Below are positions 35,951 through 45,362 of a DNA stretch of 64,000 bases, one piece after another (within the stretch, counting starts at the first letter, position 1; each line of letters starts with the position of its first letter). The notes beneath the pieces were generated by a model, which did not search any database, had not been told where the DNA came from, and worked only from the letters and a program-made list of their open reading frames with translations. Where the stretch lies: assembly GCA_002778195.1 (NCBI GenBank), contig PCDI01000012.1:777801-841800 (forward strand), written 5' to 3'. The DNA comes from Raffaelea ambrosiae (Eukaryota; Ascomycota; Sordariomycetes; Ophiostomatales; Ophiostomataceae). The position numbers and the translations under genes were made by a program.

Positions 35951-38349
35951 ATGGAGATTGTTATCCCACCACGAGACCATGGCAGCATGACCTACAAGTA
36001 CAACTGGGACGACAACGGCGAGGTCACGACGATTCAGAGGTGAGTTGACCTGACTTTTTTCTTTCGGCTTCTGTCGTGCTGTTTTGCTTGTTCTTCGCTG
36101 ACACAACCCCCCCTCCCCCCCTAGAATCGGCCAGACCAGAGCTCCGTCCAGGGGCGGCCAGTCTCGGGGCGGCCAGTCTCGCGGCCGCCAGACCGTCCAC
36201 TGGCCCTTTCAGAGCGTCGTCACCGAGGACTCGATCCCCGTGGAGGTCCTCGAGGCGGCCGAGAACGCTGCCCGGATGCCGCCCAAGCTGCACTGTGCAG
36301 GCGCGGCGGCTCGCCCCGTCATCGAAGCCGTGCCCGAGGAGAGCCACCGGCCGTTTCGGCCGCGGACCTGGCAGCCACGCAGCCGCTTCGACTCGTCCCT
36401 GACCGCCATCGACCGCTCGCTCATCCCCGACTACGTCGTCAACTACCTGCGCGGCGAGACGCCCGAGACGCTGGCCCGGCGCAAGGCCGAGCAGCAGCAG
36501 AAGCACCTGCAGAGCCGGCTCGAGGAGCTGGCGCGCAGCCAAGACCCGGAGCACGGCGGCCGCGAGGGCCGGGCCTCGTTTGGCTCCAGCCCGTCGCACG
36601 ACGGCTCCGAGGACCAGATTCTGGGCGGCCGCCGAGGCATGCGCGGCGAAAAGTCGTGGATGATGTTCGGGCGATCCAAGGGAGGAAGAGGACAGCGCCC
36701 ACAACAACAACGACGGGCCAGCCGCCAAGACGGCGGTGGTTGTTTCCCGACCCATGGCTGGCGCGCCGGCGTCGCCTGCAACCTGTTCCTGGCCCTGGTG
36801 ATCCTGGCCGCCGGCGTCGTCTGTCTGATCCTGGCCGCCCGGCGACGGATCGCCCAGGCCTCCGATTCTGCATCGGCGCCGACGGTCGCCTTTTATGCGC
36901 GCTCATCCACCGCCACCCTGCTCGCCACCGACGCGTCCTGCCGCTCGGTCCGCACTGTCGCCTGGGTCCTGCGCGCCGTCCTGGCCGCCCTGTCCGTGGC
37001 GGTCGTCGGCGCCGCCCAGTACGTCTTCCAGATCGCCAGCAGCCCGTCGCGCGCGGCCGTCGACGCCGCCCATGCCCGGCGCCAGTGGCTCGACATCGGC
37101 GTGCCGTCGCTGCGCAACGCGTTCTTCTTGCTGGTCGGCCGGCACGCCCCGTCCGCGTCGGGTGGTGGCCACAGCAACAGGAGCCGGCCCTTGTTCGGGC
37201 TGGTCGTGGTGGCCGCGGCGCTGGCGTCGGCCGTGGTGTACAACGCGCTGGTCGTGGTGATCGACGTGGACGCGGCTTCCGCGTCGTCCGCCACCACCAC
37301 CTGCGACTTGCAGGTCAACACGCCCTTGCTCGGCGCCGCCGTCGGCCTCAACGCCATCACGGCCGTGTGCTTCCTGCTGGTCCTGCTGCCGGCCTGGTCG
37401 TCGTCGTCGTCGTCGAACCGTGCCGGCCGCGAACAGCGCCACGCCCCGCTCGTCACGCTCGGCGATGCCATTGCCTCGTTCCTGCGCGACCCGGACCCGA
37501 CGACGGCGGGCGCGTGCCTGCTCTCCAAGGCGGATGTCGAGCAGGGTCGGTGGATGGCCATGGCCGGCGGCGGTGGGCAGCCGACCAAGACAGAAGCCGA
37601 CAGCGCCGAAAGGGAGAACGATGCTCACAACACCCCAAACACCCAAAACACCCAGAACCTCCTCCAGCCGACCTACTACCGCCCCCAGGACTACTACTGG
37701 GTCCGCGCCCCGTCGCTGGCGCGCTGGCTGGTCGGCTCGCTCGCCTGGTGGACGCTGGCCGGCCTGGCCACGGCCGCGCTGGTGCTGGCCGTGATGCCGA
37801 GCGGCGCCCTGGGCCGGTTTGGGCAGATGGACCACACCCAGGCGGGCGGCGGCGGCGGCGCCCTCTACCGCTCCATGGACGTCTACTTTACGTCGACGTC
37901 GGTGGTCCGCCCGGCGGCTTCCTCGTCGTCCTCCACGACCGCCCTGCTGGCCAGCCTGCCCCAGCTCGGCCTCGCGGTCCTCTACTTGCTGGCCGACGCC
38001 CACCTGACCGTCTACTTTTTGGCCCACGAGGCGACGCAGCACGCGACCACCACCAACGGCCGCCGCCCGCTGCGCGTGTCCGGCCGTCCGGCCGGCTGCC
38101 AGACCACCTCGCTCTACCTCACCCTGCCGCGCGTCTGGAGCTGGCTGTTGCTGGTGCTCTTTGCCGGCCTGTCGTTCACCCTGGGCCAGGGCCTGGTCGT
38201 GTCGGGCGTGCGCGCCACCTCGGCGGAGGACGGGCACACCGTCTCCCAGGTGAACTTTGCCCTCGGCTGCAGCGCCATCGGCCTGCTGGCCTTCCTCGCC
38301 CTCCTGCTAGTCCTCGCCGTCCTCGTGCTCGGCCTCGGCTGCCGACGGT

Positions 38350-38380
<31 letters not shown>

Positions 38381-38759
38381 CATGATGGCGCCCCAAGACA
38401 GCGCGCTCTTCCTGCCGGGCGGCTCCTGCAGTGCCGTCATCAGCGCCCGCTGCCACCCGGCGCCCGACGAGGCCCGGGGCGGTGCCAGCGAGACGGTGGA
38501 GAGCCACAACCACGGCGCCACGCAGACGCTGCCGCTGTGGCAGAGGCCCCTGGCATGGGGTGCCCTGCCGGCGTACGATCATCCGCAGCAGCCGTGCACG
38601 GGCCCCGTTCCGGGGATGACGAGCGGCGGCGACAACGCCGACGCGACCAGCAACAGCAACAGCGACAGCGACCGCAGTCACGCAGACACGAACATCGGCC
38701 ACTGCACGTACTCGGCACGGCAGCTGGTGCCCATGGACCTGTCGCGAAGCTATGCCTAG
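35951..38759 (+). CDS. polytopic membrane protein of unknown function
   Basis: Exons 35951-36039 and 36125-38759 give 907 aa. The first exon reads 'SMTYKYNWDDNGEVTTIQ' and joins in frame to 'RIGQTRAP'. Residues 1-240 are cytosolic, Arg/Gly- and Glu-rich, including a short repeated GGQSR unit (about 38-50) and a Glu/Gln/Arg helix near 145-170. Eight hydrophobic helices follow at roughly 247-268, 305-330, 387-410, 428-455, 562-590, 637-665, 694-720 and 739-770. A poly-Ala run (about 775-786) and a polar tail close the protein. I recognise no domain. Very high GC at third positions leaves long open frames in other frames, which are shadows. Location is probably plasma membrane or an endomembrane. 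Confidence 0.8.
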
Positions 38760-39583
38760 TTTTTTTTTTCCCTTCTTTATTTTTCTTTATTTTTTTCGTT
38801 CATTCATTCATTCCTTCTTTCGCTCCCCCTTTTTGGGGAGGGACCCCATTCTTCGATTCTTTCACTCGTTTATTCCTCATCCTTTTTCTGAGTACATGTT
38901 TTTCTTCCCCTGTTATTCTCCTTTGTCATGGTGTTGCTGGAATATCGGATATATTGGGCGTTGGCAATATTTGGTTGGGAACAAAGCCATAAAAATCAGG
39001 GCAAGCATTGGAGACATATGTTGGGGAGAACGGTTTTGATTTATATACCCATGGTTTTCATCATCTACTTTCTTTTTTTTTTCTGGGTCTCGGTTACTTC
39101 TTATGTGTATTGTATACACACCCATCCAATGATAGTTTCTATTATTTATCAATATCCTCTCTGCATTCCGAAGTGCCAACTAGACCAAGTGCCCAAAAAG
39201 CTGTAGTTTGTCATTGAGAACATCATGGAATGGCTTTCTGGTGTGAGAGGACCTTCACAACGTGAGCTGTCTCGCAGCAGAGATCATTCTTCTTTGGGGT
39301 GCTCTTCTGCGCTCCTTGCGTTGGATGCGCTGGGCTCGGCCGTTGGTCCCGCGGCTCCTCCCTCCGTCTTCTTGTCTCCACCGGGACCGACTGCTTCTGC
39401 CTTGCATGCAGCCGATGCTGATGCAGATTTTGCTGCCAGCAAAGAAGACGATGACGCGGCAGCGGCGCCGCCGCCGCCTGTGCTGCTCCTGGTCGCCATG
39501 CGCTCCTGGTTCTTGGCATGCTTCTTCTTTGCATCGCTCTCCGCAGATGAGGTCTTCCTTCTGGTCGCCGACGCCGGAGTCCT
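38760..39583. other. convergent intergenic region; open frame beyond YAF9 stop
   Basis: The T-rich 3' flank of the membrane protein gene lies at 38760-38830. The part at 39284-39583 is open on the minus strand in the YAF9 frame (see Part 2) but also largely open in the other two minus frames. Confidence 0.5.
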
Positions 39584-40339
39584 TCACCCCGTCGCCATTG
39601 CCTCTGTTGCCTCCTTCTTGAGTGAGGCCATGCACGCCTCCTTTTGCCGGATCTCGGCCAGCAGCTTTTCCGTCATCTCCTGCACCTTGGCCTGCGCTTC
39701 CTTCAGCTTCTTGATCTCCAGCTGCTCCGTCTCGCGGCTGAACGGCTGCTGCGGCCGCGACGTCAGCGGCACCATGGCGCTCCGCGCCAGCACGCCGCCC
39801 TCGCTGCGCTTGCCAATCGGGGCGAGCGCCGCTGCGGCCGCCGCGCCCGCGTTGGCCTTGGGCTGGGCGAGCGCACCCGATGTCAGGACTTCGTGGAAGG
39901 CTTCGTACGGCTCATTGAAGATCTGTTCTTCGTAGGTCCAGGCGGGGACCTCGCCGGTCTCGCGCATCGCCTCGCGCTCCTCGTCGGTCCTCCCGTACGG
40001 GTGGAGGCGGAGGTGGTGGTAGAGCGTCTGCGGTTTCTCGCCGCTCTCGGAGACGTAGTAGAGCTTGATGGTGATTTCGAACTCACCCCAGCCGGTTTCC
40101 TCGACAACAAACGGCTTTCCCGGCTCCCCGTCGATCACTATGGAAAGAACACCGGTTAGAATACGGGCATGGAGCGAGGCGAGTCCAAAAGCCAGAAGAA
40201 CGAGCAAACCGAGCAAAACGAGGCCAGAAGCCCAGACAAACGAGCGAAGCGAGGCCCGACAAAAAGAAAAAAAAGAAAAAAAAATTCTCGAAATTGACAT
40301 AATCACATGATCATTTGCAATACAAAAAAATATTATTGA

Positions 40340-40378
<39 letters not shown>

Positions 40379-40623
40379 GTACTACGGACGGGGTTGGGGA
40401 TGGACTCGTGAAGCTTGAACTGGACGCGGCGCAGCCAGTAGGTGATGTCCGTATCATCGACGCCGCGCACAAACACCTGCCATGAGTGCGTGTGGTCATC
40501 GGGCACGCCTGGCGGCTTGGGGTTCTTCTTGTCGTCGAAGGGCTTCGAGGTGGTGCCGTAGACAAACGGCCGGTAGATCTGGCAGCCCTTGACGCGTTTG
40601 CCGACGCCGCTGGGAGGGGCCAT
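39584..40623 (-). CDS. YAF9: YEATS-domain protein Yaf9 (AF-9 homologue)
   Basis: Minus-strand exons 40383-40623 and 39584-40137 give 264 aa. The split codon gives Met81, joining 'SIPNPVR' to 'MIDGEPGKPF'. The YEATS fold occupies about residues 8-150: 'QIYRPFVYGTTS', 'HTHSWQVFVRG', 'ETGWGEFEITIKLYY' and 'LYHHLRLHPYG', carrying the His, Trp and Phe/Tyr positions that form the acyl-lysine pocket. The C-terminal helix (about 225-262, 'LEIKKLKEAQAKVQEM') is a coiled coil. Yaf9 is a shared subunit of the SWR1 remodeller and the NuA4 acetyltransferase and reads acetylated histone H3. The 245-bp intron holds a 32-base A/T run. The frame continues open for 99 codons after the TGA. Confidence 0.93.
40343..40374. 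repeat. 32-base A run in YAF9 intron
   Basis: A homopolymer of A on the plus strand (poly-T in the transcript) lies eight bases from the 5' splice site of the YAF9 intron. Its length is prone to sequencing error. Confidence 0.9.
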
Positions 40624-41356
40624 GATAGGTGTTGCGACGGCGAGTAGTGTTCCGGGGCTGTGCTATTGCTTCGATATTGGTTGCCTGACGCGATCGCCAC
40701 CCTGTGTAATGATTCTTGCTCTGAATTCGTTGGCAAGTAGACCTCTTGAGCTCTTTCCAGAAAAGTTTCGAGCCAAGCCGAATGCACGTGACTCACTCTT
40801 TATTGCACCTCAAAAAGGCACGTGACATATCCCATACCAAAAAGTGGACTTTTACTGACATTTCGCGGTGACTCCGAACGATAAATTTAATCAAAACATC
40901 ACGAATCCCTAACCCCCCAATCCCTAACCTATCCTAACTTCTTGTGTTGTGTTTTTTTTTTCTGGTTTCGAAAGGGGATAGGAAAAGGTGGTTTTTATTT
41001 GGGGGAGAAAGTCACGTGGGTTTTTTTTCTGAGGTGCATTAACGAAAGATGTGACATAATGCAGCCTCCACCGGCCAATCTTTGGTTCTGTTAGGAACGC
41101 GGGCTTATTAAGTGCAGTACAATGCACCCCGAATGTAACTAATAGATTGTATTGGTACCGGGATGCTGGGGCGCAAGGAATCAGTATCAACACTGGTCTC
41201 TGATTGGGTTGGCAACTTGTCTGGCAACTTGTCTGCACCGTTTTTCAGGCAACCCACCACCTTTCTTGTGGCCATTTATACTGGCAAGTATCCCCNCCCC
41301 CCCCCCTCAGCGACTTGCTTCATTTTCTCTCGCATGAGCTGCGAAATGCGAGCATC
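40624..41356. other. bidirectional promoter between YAF9 and the 41357 gene
   Basis: A 733-bp divergent intergenic region holds three CACGTG hexamers (40785-40790, 40819-40824, 41013-41018) and a cluster of CCCTAAC motifs at 40905-40938. A single ambiguous base lies at 41296 within a C run. Confidence 0.7.
40905..40938 (-). promoter_or_regulatory. telobox-like cluster (ATCCCTAAC x2, ATCCTAAC)
   Basis: Two identical ATCCCTAAC motifs at 40905-40913 and 40920-40928 are spaced 15 bp apart, with a near copy at 40931-40938. On the minus strand they read GTTAGGGAT, close to the RPL5 upstream motif. They sit about 280-315 bp before YAF9. Confidence 0.5.
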
Positions 41357-42074
41357 ATGGCCGCCAAAAAAAAAACTAAGAGCCGCGACTACAAGTACAG
41401 TCCCACCATGTCCAACTATGGTTCCATCGGGTCCTTCAATACGGCAGACATGTCCGATGCCACCCTTGTAGAGCCACTGCTTGGGAAAAACAACGACCGT
41501 GCCCCGGAACCGGAGAAAACATGCGGACTGTGGGTTGTCTTGCTACTTGTGGCTTTCATCGCGGGCTTTGCCACGTCTAGTTTTATGGTGCGTAGTTTAT
41601 CTCGTTTGCTCCCCAATCTTTTCTGCGGCCTGCTAACTCGCCCGATGGTAGTTTTCGACCGAGTGTATGACCTGTGCCCCTGACAGGACAGTGCTCGTAC
41701 CCGATAGCCAGCCCATGCCAGGAGGCACATATATTATCACCAACAAAATCAACGGCAAGTATTTAGCAAGCTACGATGGCTGGCTAAAGTACACCAGTAA
41801 GGAAGGCAGCGTCTCGCAACATGCGATGTGGCATTGTACGTCAAAGGATATTTATCTGGGCTTTCAGAACGTCGCCGAGGGGAAGTTTCTTGGTAGAGAA
41901 TTGCTGGGACGTTACATTGCTCAAGCTTCGTCCATGCGGGAGTGGGAGTCTTTTCTCGCCGTCGAGCAGATGGATGGCTATCGTCTCTTGGTGCAGAGTG
42001 GCGGAGAATTTGGGCATTCGTGGGAGTTTACAAGAATTGTGACACTGCCGAAGGAGCCTGCTACACCAGCTTAA
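41357..42074 (+). CDS. single-pass membrane protein with beta-trefoil-like tail
   Basis: Exons 41357-41587 and 41652-42074 give 217 aa. The acceptor GGTAG at 41647-41651 is chosen because the later AG (41685-41686) gives an immediate stop; a perfect GCTAAC branch site lies just upstream. Residues 1-52 are polar, with Lys-rich 'MAAKKKTKSRDYKYSP'. A membrane helix covers about 55-76 ('LWVVLLLVAFIAGFATSSF'). The luminal or outer part (about 95-210, 'GGTYIITNKINGKYLASYDG') has the strand rhythm of a fascin/ricin-B-like beta-trefoil repeat. I do not recognise the family and give no function. The topology is probably type II (no cleavable signal; N-terminus in the cytosol). Confidence 0.75.
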
Positions 42075-42459
42075 CTCGAAGCCACCCTGGCTTCCTTCAC
42101 TGTGAACCGAATCGTCGTGCTTGCTCTTTGCAAATGGTGTGGTCCAAACGACACTTGCGACACCCGCTTCTATCAAGTGGTCCTGCAACTTTTTATTTTT
42201 CTCGCGGCCCTCTGGATTCGAGTGCGTATATTCGGCGGGGTCCCTGTTTCCCTCTCTTCGTTTAGATATACTGTATTATTTTCTCATTTATTCTCTCCCA
42301 TTTTGCGTTTGTCTTCATTTCTACTTTGTTCTTGGATTCTATTTTCACTGTACGATTTGGGGCTCGTACAAGTAAGATACAAGCTGGGCCTTGGCAGTGG
42401 TTCGTAGCCTCATTTGTTCTCTATCTTTCGTTGATGCGCCTTAAAAAAACCCACATTTT

Positions 42460-42474
42460 CTAACCCCCCCCCCC
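42460..42474 (+). promoter_or_regulatory. CTAACC plus C-run motif upstream of SYF2
   Basis: CTAAC followed by a run of C lies about 135 bp before the SYF2 ATG and resembles the complement of the RPL5 upstream element. Confidence 0.4.
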
Positions 42475-42508
42475 ACAACACAAGAAGTCGTTCTGGGCTC
42501 TCTGTAGG

Positions 42509-42516
42509 TCACGTGA
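42509..42516. promoter_or_regulatory. TCACGTGA E-box palindrome
   Basis: A perfect eight-base palindrome about 90 bp before the SYF2 ATG. CACGTG is the core bound by Cbf1/USF-type bHLH factors; binding here is inferred. Confidence 0.5.
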
Positions 42517-42604
42517 TTTACAATTGGACGCTAGCCAGCAATTTATCTCCCCAACCAAAGCCAGTGCACATAATTTCGATGCACTTGATTCAACACACAC
42601 CACC

Positions 42605-43408
42605 ATGTCACCAAAACCAGAACAGAAAAAGAGCGAAACCGAAGAGGCCAGGCCGGCTCCGGAGATGAGCGACCGTGCGGCGCGGTTCAAGGCGCTGCAG
42701 GCCCGAGCGAAGGCGTCGTCGGACGACAACATGAAGCAGGCAGCCGCCGAAACGCAGCGGCTGGCGAGCGACCCGTCCCAGCTGTCAACCCTGCGGCGCA
42801 AGCACGCGATCGCGACGCACAAGATCATGAAGGCGGACGTGGAGGACGCCGGCGGCGACTTTGAGCGCAAGCGGGCGTGGGACTGGACCGCGGAAGAGAG
42901 CGAGCGCTGGGACAAGCGCATGCGCAAGAAGGCCGCCCACCGCGACAATGTGGCCTTCCAGGACTACCGGCAAGAATCGCACAAGGTGTACAAGCGGCAG
43001 GTCAAGAACGGGCTGGGCGCCACGGTCGATCTCGAGCAGTACACGCGCGACAAGCTGGCGGCGGTCGAGCGCGCCGCGGCCGAGGGCTCCCTCGAGATCG
43101 TCGAGACGGAGGACGGCGAGCTGATCGCTGTGGACAAGGACGGCACATTCTACTCGACGGCCGAATCCACAGCATTTGCCGAGAACCGGCCGACCAAGGA
43201 AGCGATTGACCGGCTGGTCAATGACCAGAAGCGGGCCGACGAGGCCGCCCTGCGGAAGCGCCGCGAGCGCCTGGCCAAGAACGGCGAAGACGCCGACGTC
43301 ACCTACATCAACGAGAAGAACAAACACTTCAACCAGAAGCTGGCGCGGTTCTACAACAAGTACACGGCGGAGATCCGGGACAGTTTCGAGCGGGGAACCA
43401 TGGTATAA
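42605..43408 (+). CDS. SYF2: pre-mRNA-splicing factor SYF2
   Basis: A single exon gives 267 aa. The ATG at 42605 sits in a good context (CACCATGTC); an upstream in-frame TTG at 42524 is not a likely start. The N-terminus is charged and disordered. The SYF2 domain covers about residues 85-267: 'KRAWDWTAEESERWDKRM', 'HRDNVAFQDYRQESHKVYKR', and the C-terminal hallmark 'VTYINEKNKHFNQKLARFYN' followed by 'KYTAEIRDSFERGT'. SYF2 is a component of the Prp19/NineTeen-associated spliceosome (with Clf1/Syf1) in the nucleus. The gene is convergent with COQ11 (314 bp between stops). Confidence 0.96.
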   Translation: MSPKPEQKKSETEEARPAPEMSDRAARFKALQARAKASSDDNMKQAAAETQRLASDPSQLSTLRRKHAIATHKIMKADVEDAGGDFERKRAWDWTAEESERWDKRMRKKAAHRDNVAFQDYRQESHKVYKRQVKNGLGATVDLEQYTRDKLAAVERAAAEGSLEIVETEDGELIAVDKDGTFYSTAESTAFAENRPTKEAIDRLVNDQKRADEAALRKRRERLAKNGEDADVTYINEKNKHFNQKLARFYNKYTAEIRDSFERGTMV

Positions 43409-43722
43409 AAGAAGGGGGGAAGAAAATCAAGGAAGATGGGATGCATTTTGTTGGCCATGGGAGAGGAGCGTGTTTTCCGTTTACGATTGGGGCGTCTCTG
43501 TTTATACTATTTGTCTATTGGGTCTGAGGGGAATCATCGGTCTACCAGACGGCGTTTCTATGATACATGTTTTTTTTTTTTTGTTTTTGGTTTGGCGTTT
43601 TCCCCACGTTCTCTCTTTTGTCCTTTTTTGAATAGTGTACAGTACAGCAGCATTAGCTCACAGTCTGCGGACAAACTGTGCCAATTCATCCATCATCTTT
43701 GCATCTTTGCATCCTTGCATTC
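43409..43722. other. convergent 3' region between SYF2 and COQ11
   Basis: T-rich non-coding DNA containing both 3' flanks. No gene is seen. Confidence 0.75.
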
Positions 43723-44692
43723 TTACAACATGCCCTTCCTCCATGCCCGGTTGGCCAGCTCGGCAATGCGTGGCACCTCCACGGCACCCTCCACGCCGTC
43801 GTCACTCAGAGATTCGACCACGGCCTCGGCTACTTCGTCCACCTGCAGCGGCTTGGTTCCCACAGAGCCAAGGACTCCGGACAGCACGCCACCTGTAGCA
43901 CGGTTGAACAGGGTGCCAGCGCCGGCCACGGCAGCAATAGACAGCGACATGGGTCGGGAGGCGGCGTCGTACATCAGCGGTGCACGGATGAAAATGGGGC
44001 GGTGGAGGGGCGATGGAAACTCGGACGACGTGGGCGACGAGGCGGCCGTTAGGAGCCGCTCTGCTTCTCTCTTGGTGCCAATGTAGCGTGACGGCAGACC
44101 CGGTGCTCCGGCCGCTGCCGAGATATAGGCAAAGGCCTCGACGCCTCCATCGGCGGCTGCGCGGGCGGCCAGCAAGGCGCTGTCCCGGTTCATGGCCTCG
44201 TAGGTCAGCTTTTGTGGCTTCCCTGCCCCTTCGCCCGAAGCAGTAGACGCTGGCGGCTTCCCTCCCAGGACCTTTTGGATGCCGGCCAGGGGTGAGTCCC
44301 GCCCTGATACGAGGCCCTTGTAGTCGGCCTCGAGCAGGATGCCGAGCGAGTGGACGGCATAGTTGGCACCCCGGAAGAGCGGCGCGTACGTCTCGGGCCG
44401 GAAGACGTCGGCCCTTTCCCAGGAGACGCTGCGGGCCCAAGACGGCGGCGATGGTGAGTCTGTTACCGAGTCCCAGCGTGGCTCGCCAGACCGGCTAGAA
44501 AAAAGGGATGGACGGTCAGCCCATGCTGCTGGTCTGGTCCCATACTAACAAGCGTTTGGGTGGTCAAGATACCGGGTGTACACACCTTATCGACATGACG
44601 TCCCATCCTCGCTGGACACCAAACTTGCATATCCGGGATCCCAGAAAGCCATTCCCTCCAACGACAACCAGTCTCTTGGCAGCGGACGCCAT
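43723..44692 (-). CDS. COQ11: COQ11-type NAD(P)-dependent SDR (ubiquinone pathway)
   Basis: Minus-strand exons 44586-44692 and 43723-44494 give 292 aa. The split codon gives Ser, joining 'GWDVMSI' to 'SRSGEPRW'. The nucleotide-binding motif GGNGFLG is at residues 12-18. Further landmarks are 'YAVHSLGILLEADYKGL', 'KLTYEAMNRDSALLAA', 'AYISAAAG', 'YIGTKREAE' (Tyr and Lys of the atypical SDR active site) and 'IFIRAPLMYD'. These match the Coq11 (yeast YLR290C) group, a mitochondrial matrix-side member of the coenzyme Q synthome. In some fungi Coq11 is fused to Coq10; no such fusion is seen here. The protein starts directly at the Rossmann fold, without an evident long presequence. Confidence 0.92.
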
Positions 44693-45362
44693 GGCGAGCG
44701 GGTTGGTGAATGTCGGGGTGTCTGCACGGCTCGGCAGAATCTCCCTAGCTTCGTGGAGCTTGATGGTTCTTTGTGCCTGGAGCTTCCACCACCGGCCGCT
44801 ACGCGCTGGGAGGACTCGTGGGTTGTCCAATGAAATGCCCACAGGCGATGAGAAACTATGGATAACCTTACACGGCGGGCATCGGGTGCAATGGCAGTTG
44901 GCGCTGCTTGTTTTTGGTCGCAAGGTCCATTTTGCTGCGCAAAATATTATCGCTTCACCGTTCCTGAGACACAACGTGACTTTTCCTTAGCGCTCGGGTC
45001 CAGCGAAGCTCCAAGTGGGGTAAGGGACCCATCCACTTCTGTAGCCACTTCTGTAGCGCTAGGCTAGCATGACATTCCGGAAAGTCTGGGGTATTATAGA
45101 TCACGTGCATGCCTTCTCCTCACTGCGACAACACACGGCTCACTCAAAAAGAGGAGGGCAATCCGATAGAATGTATTGGGAGAGTTTGCGTGTGTGTGTG
45201 TGCATTGTGTGCAGCTCAGAAGCTGACACGGGGCTCTTTCCCCCCGGTGTACGCAAATCCCCTCCCCCTGAAATCCCCTCTCGAAAACCCTCGGTTCACG
45301 ACCCGCCAACCTTTTCCTCCTCCCTCTTTCCCACGTCCCAAGACAGAGAAAGACAGAGAGAC
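44693..45362. other. divergent promoter between COQ11 and 45363 gene
   Basis: About 670 bp between two divergent starts, with a CACGTG at 45102-45107. An in-frame ATG at 45069 could extend the next protein by 98 residues, but that extension is Cys/Val/Ser-rich and unlike the rest. Confidence 0.6.

Larger units (their letters stand above)
42075..42604. other. promoter region of SYF2
   Basis: This covers the 3' flank of the preceding gene and the upstream region of SYF2. It contains CTAAC followed by a C run (42460-42474) and a TCACGTGA palindrome (42509-42516). Confidence 0.65.

Noticed and set aside
36903..38237. 444-codon antisense ORF
   Set aside because: It is the antisense shadow of the membrane protein gene, with His/Arg/Gln-rich composition and no domain.
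36656..38992. 778-codon plus-strand ORF overlapping the polytopic membrane protein
   Set aside because: It is Pro/Arg-rich, has no hydrophobic pattern, and arises from high third-position GC of the real gene in another frame.
45069..45362. N-terminal extension of the 45363 gene from an upstream ATG
   Set aside because: The extension is unlike the rest of the protein and spans a CACGTG and promoter-like DNA; the ATG at 45363 starts a mitochondrial-type N-terminus.
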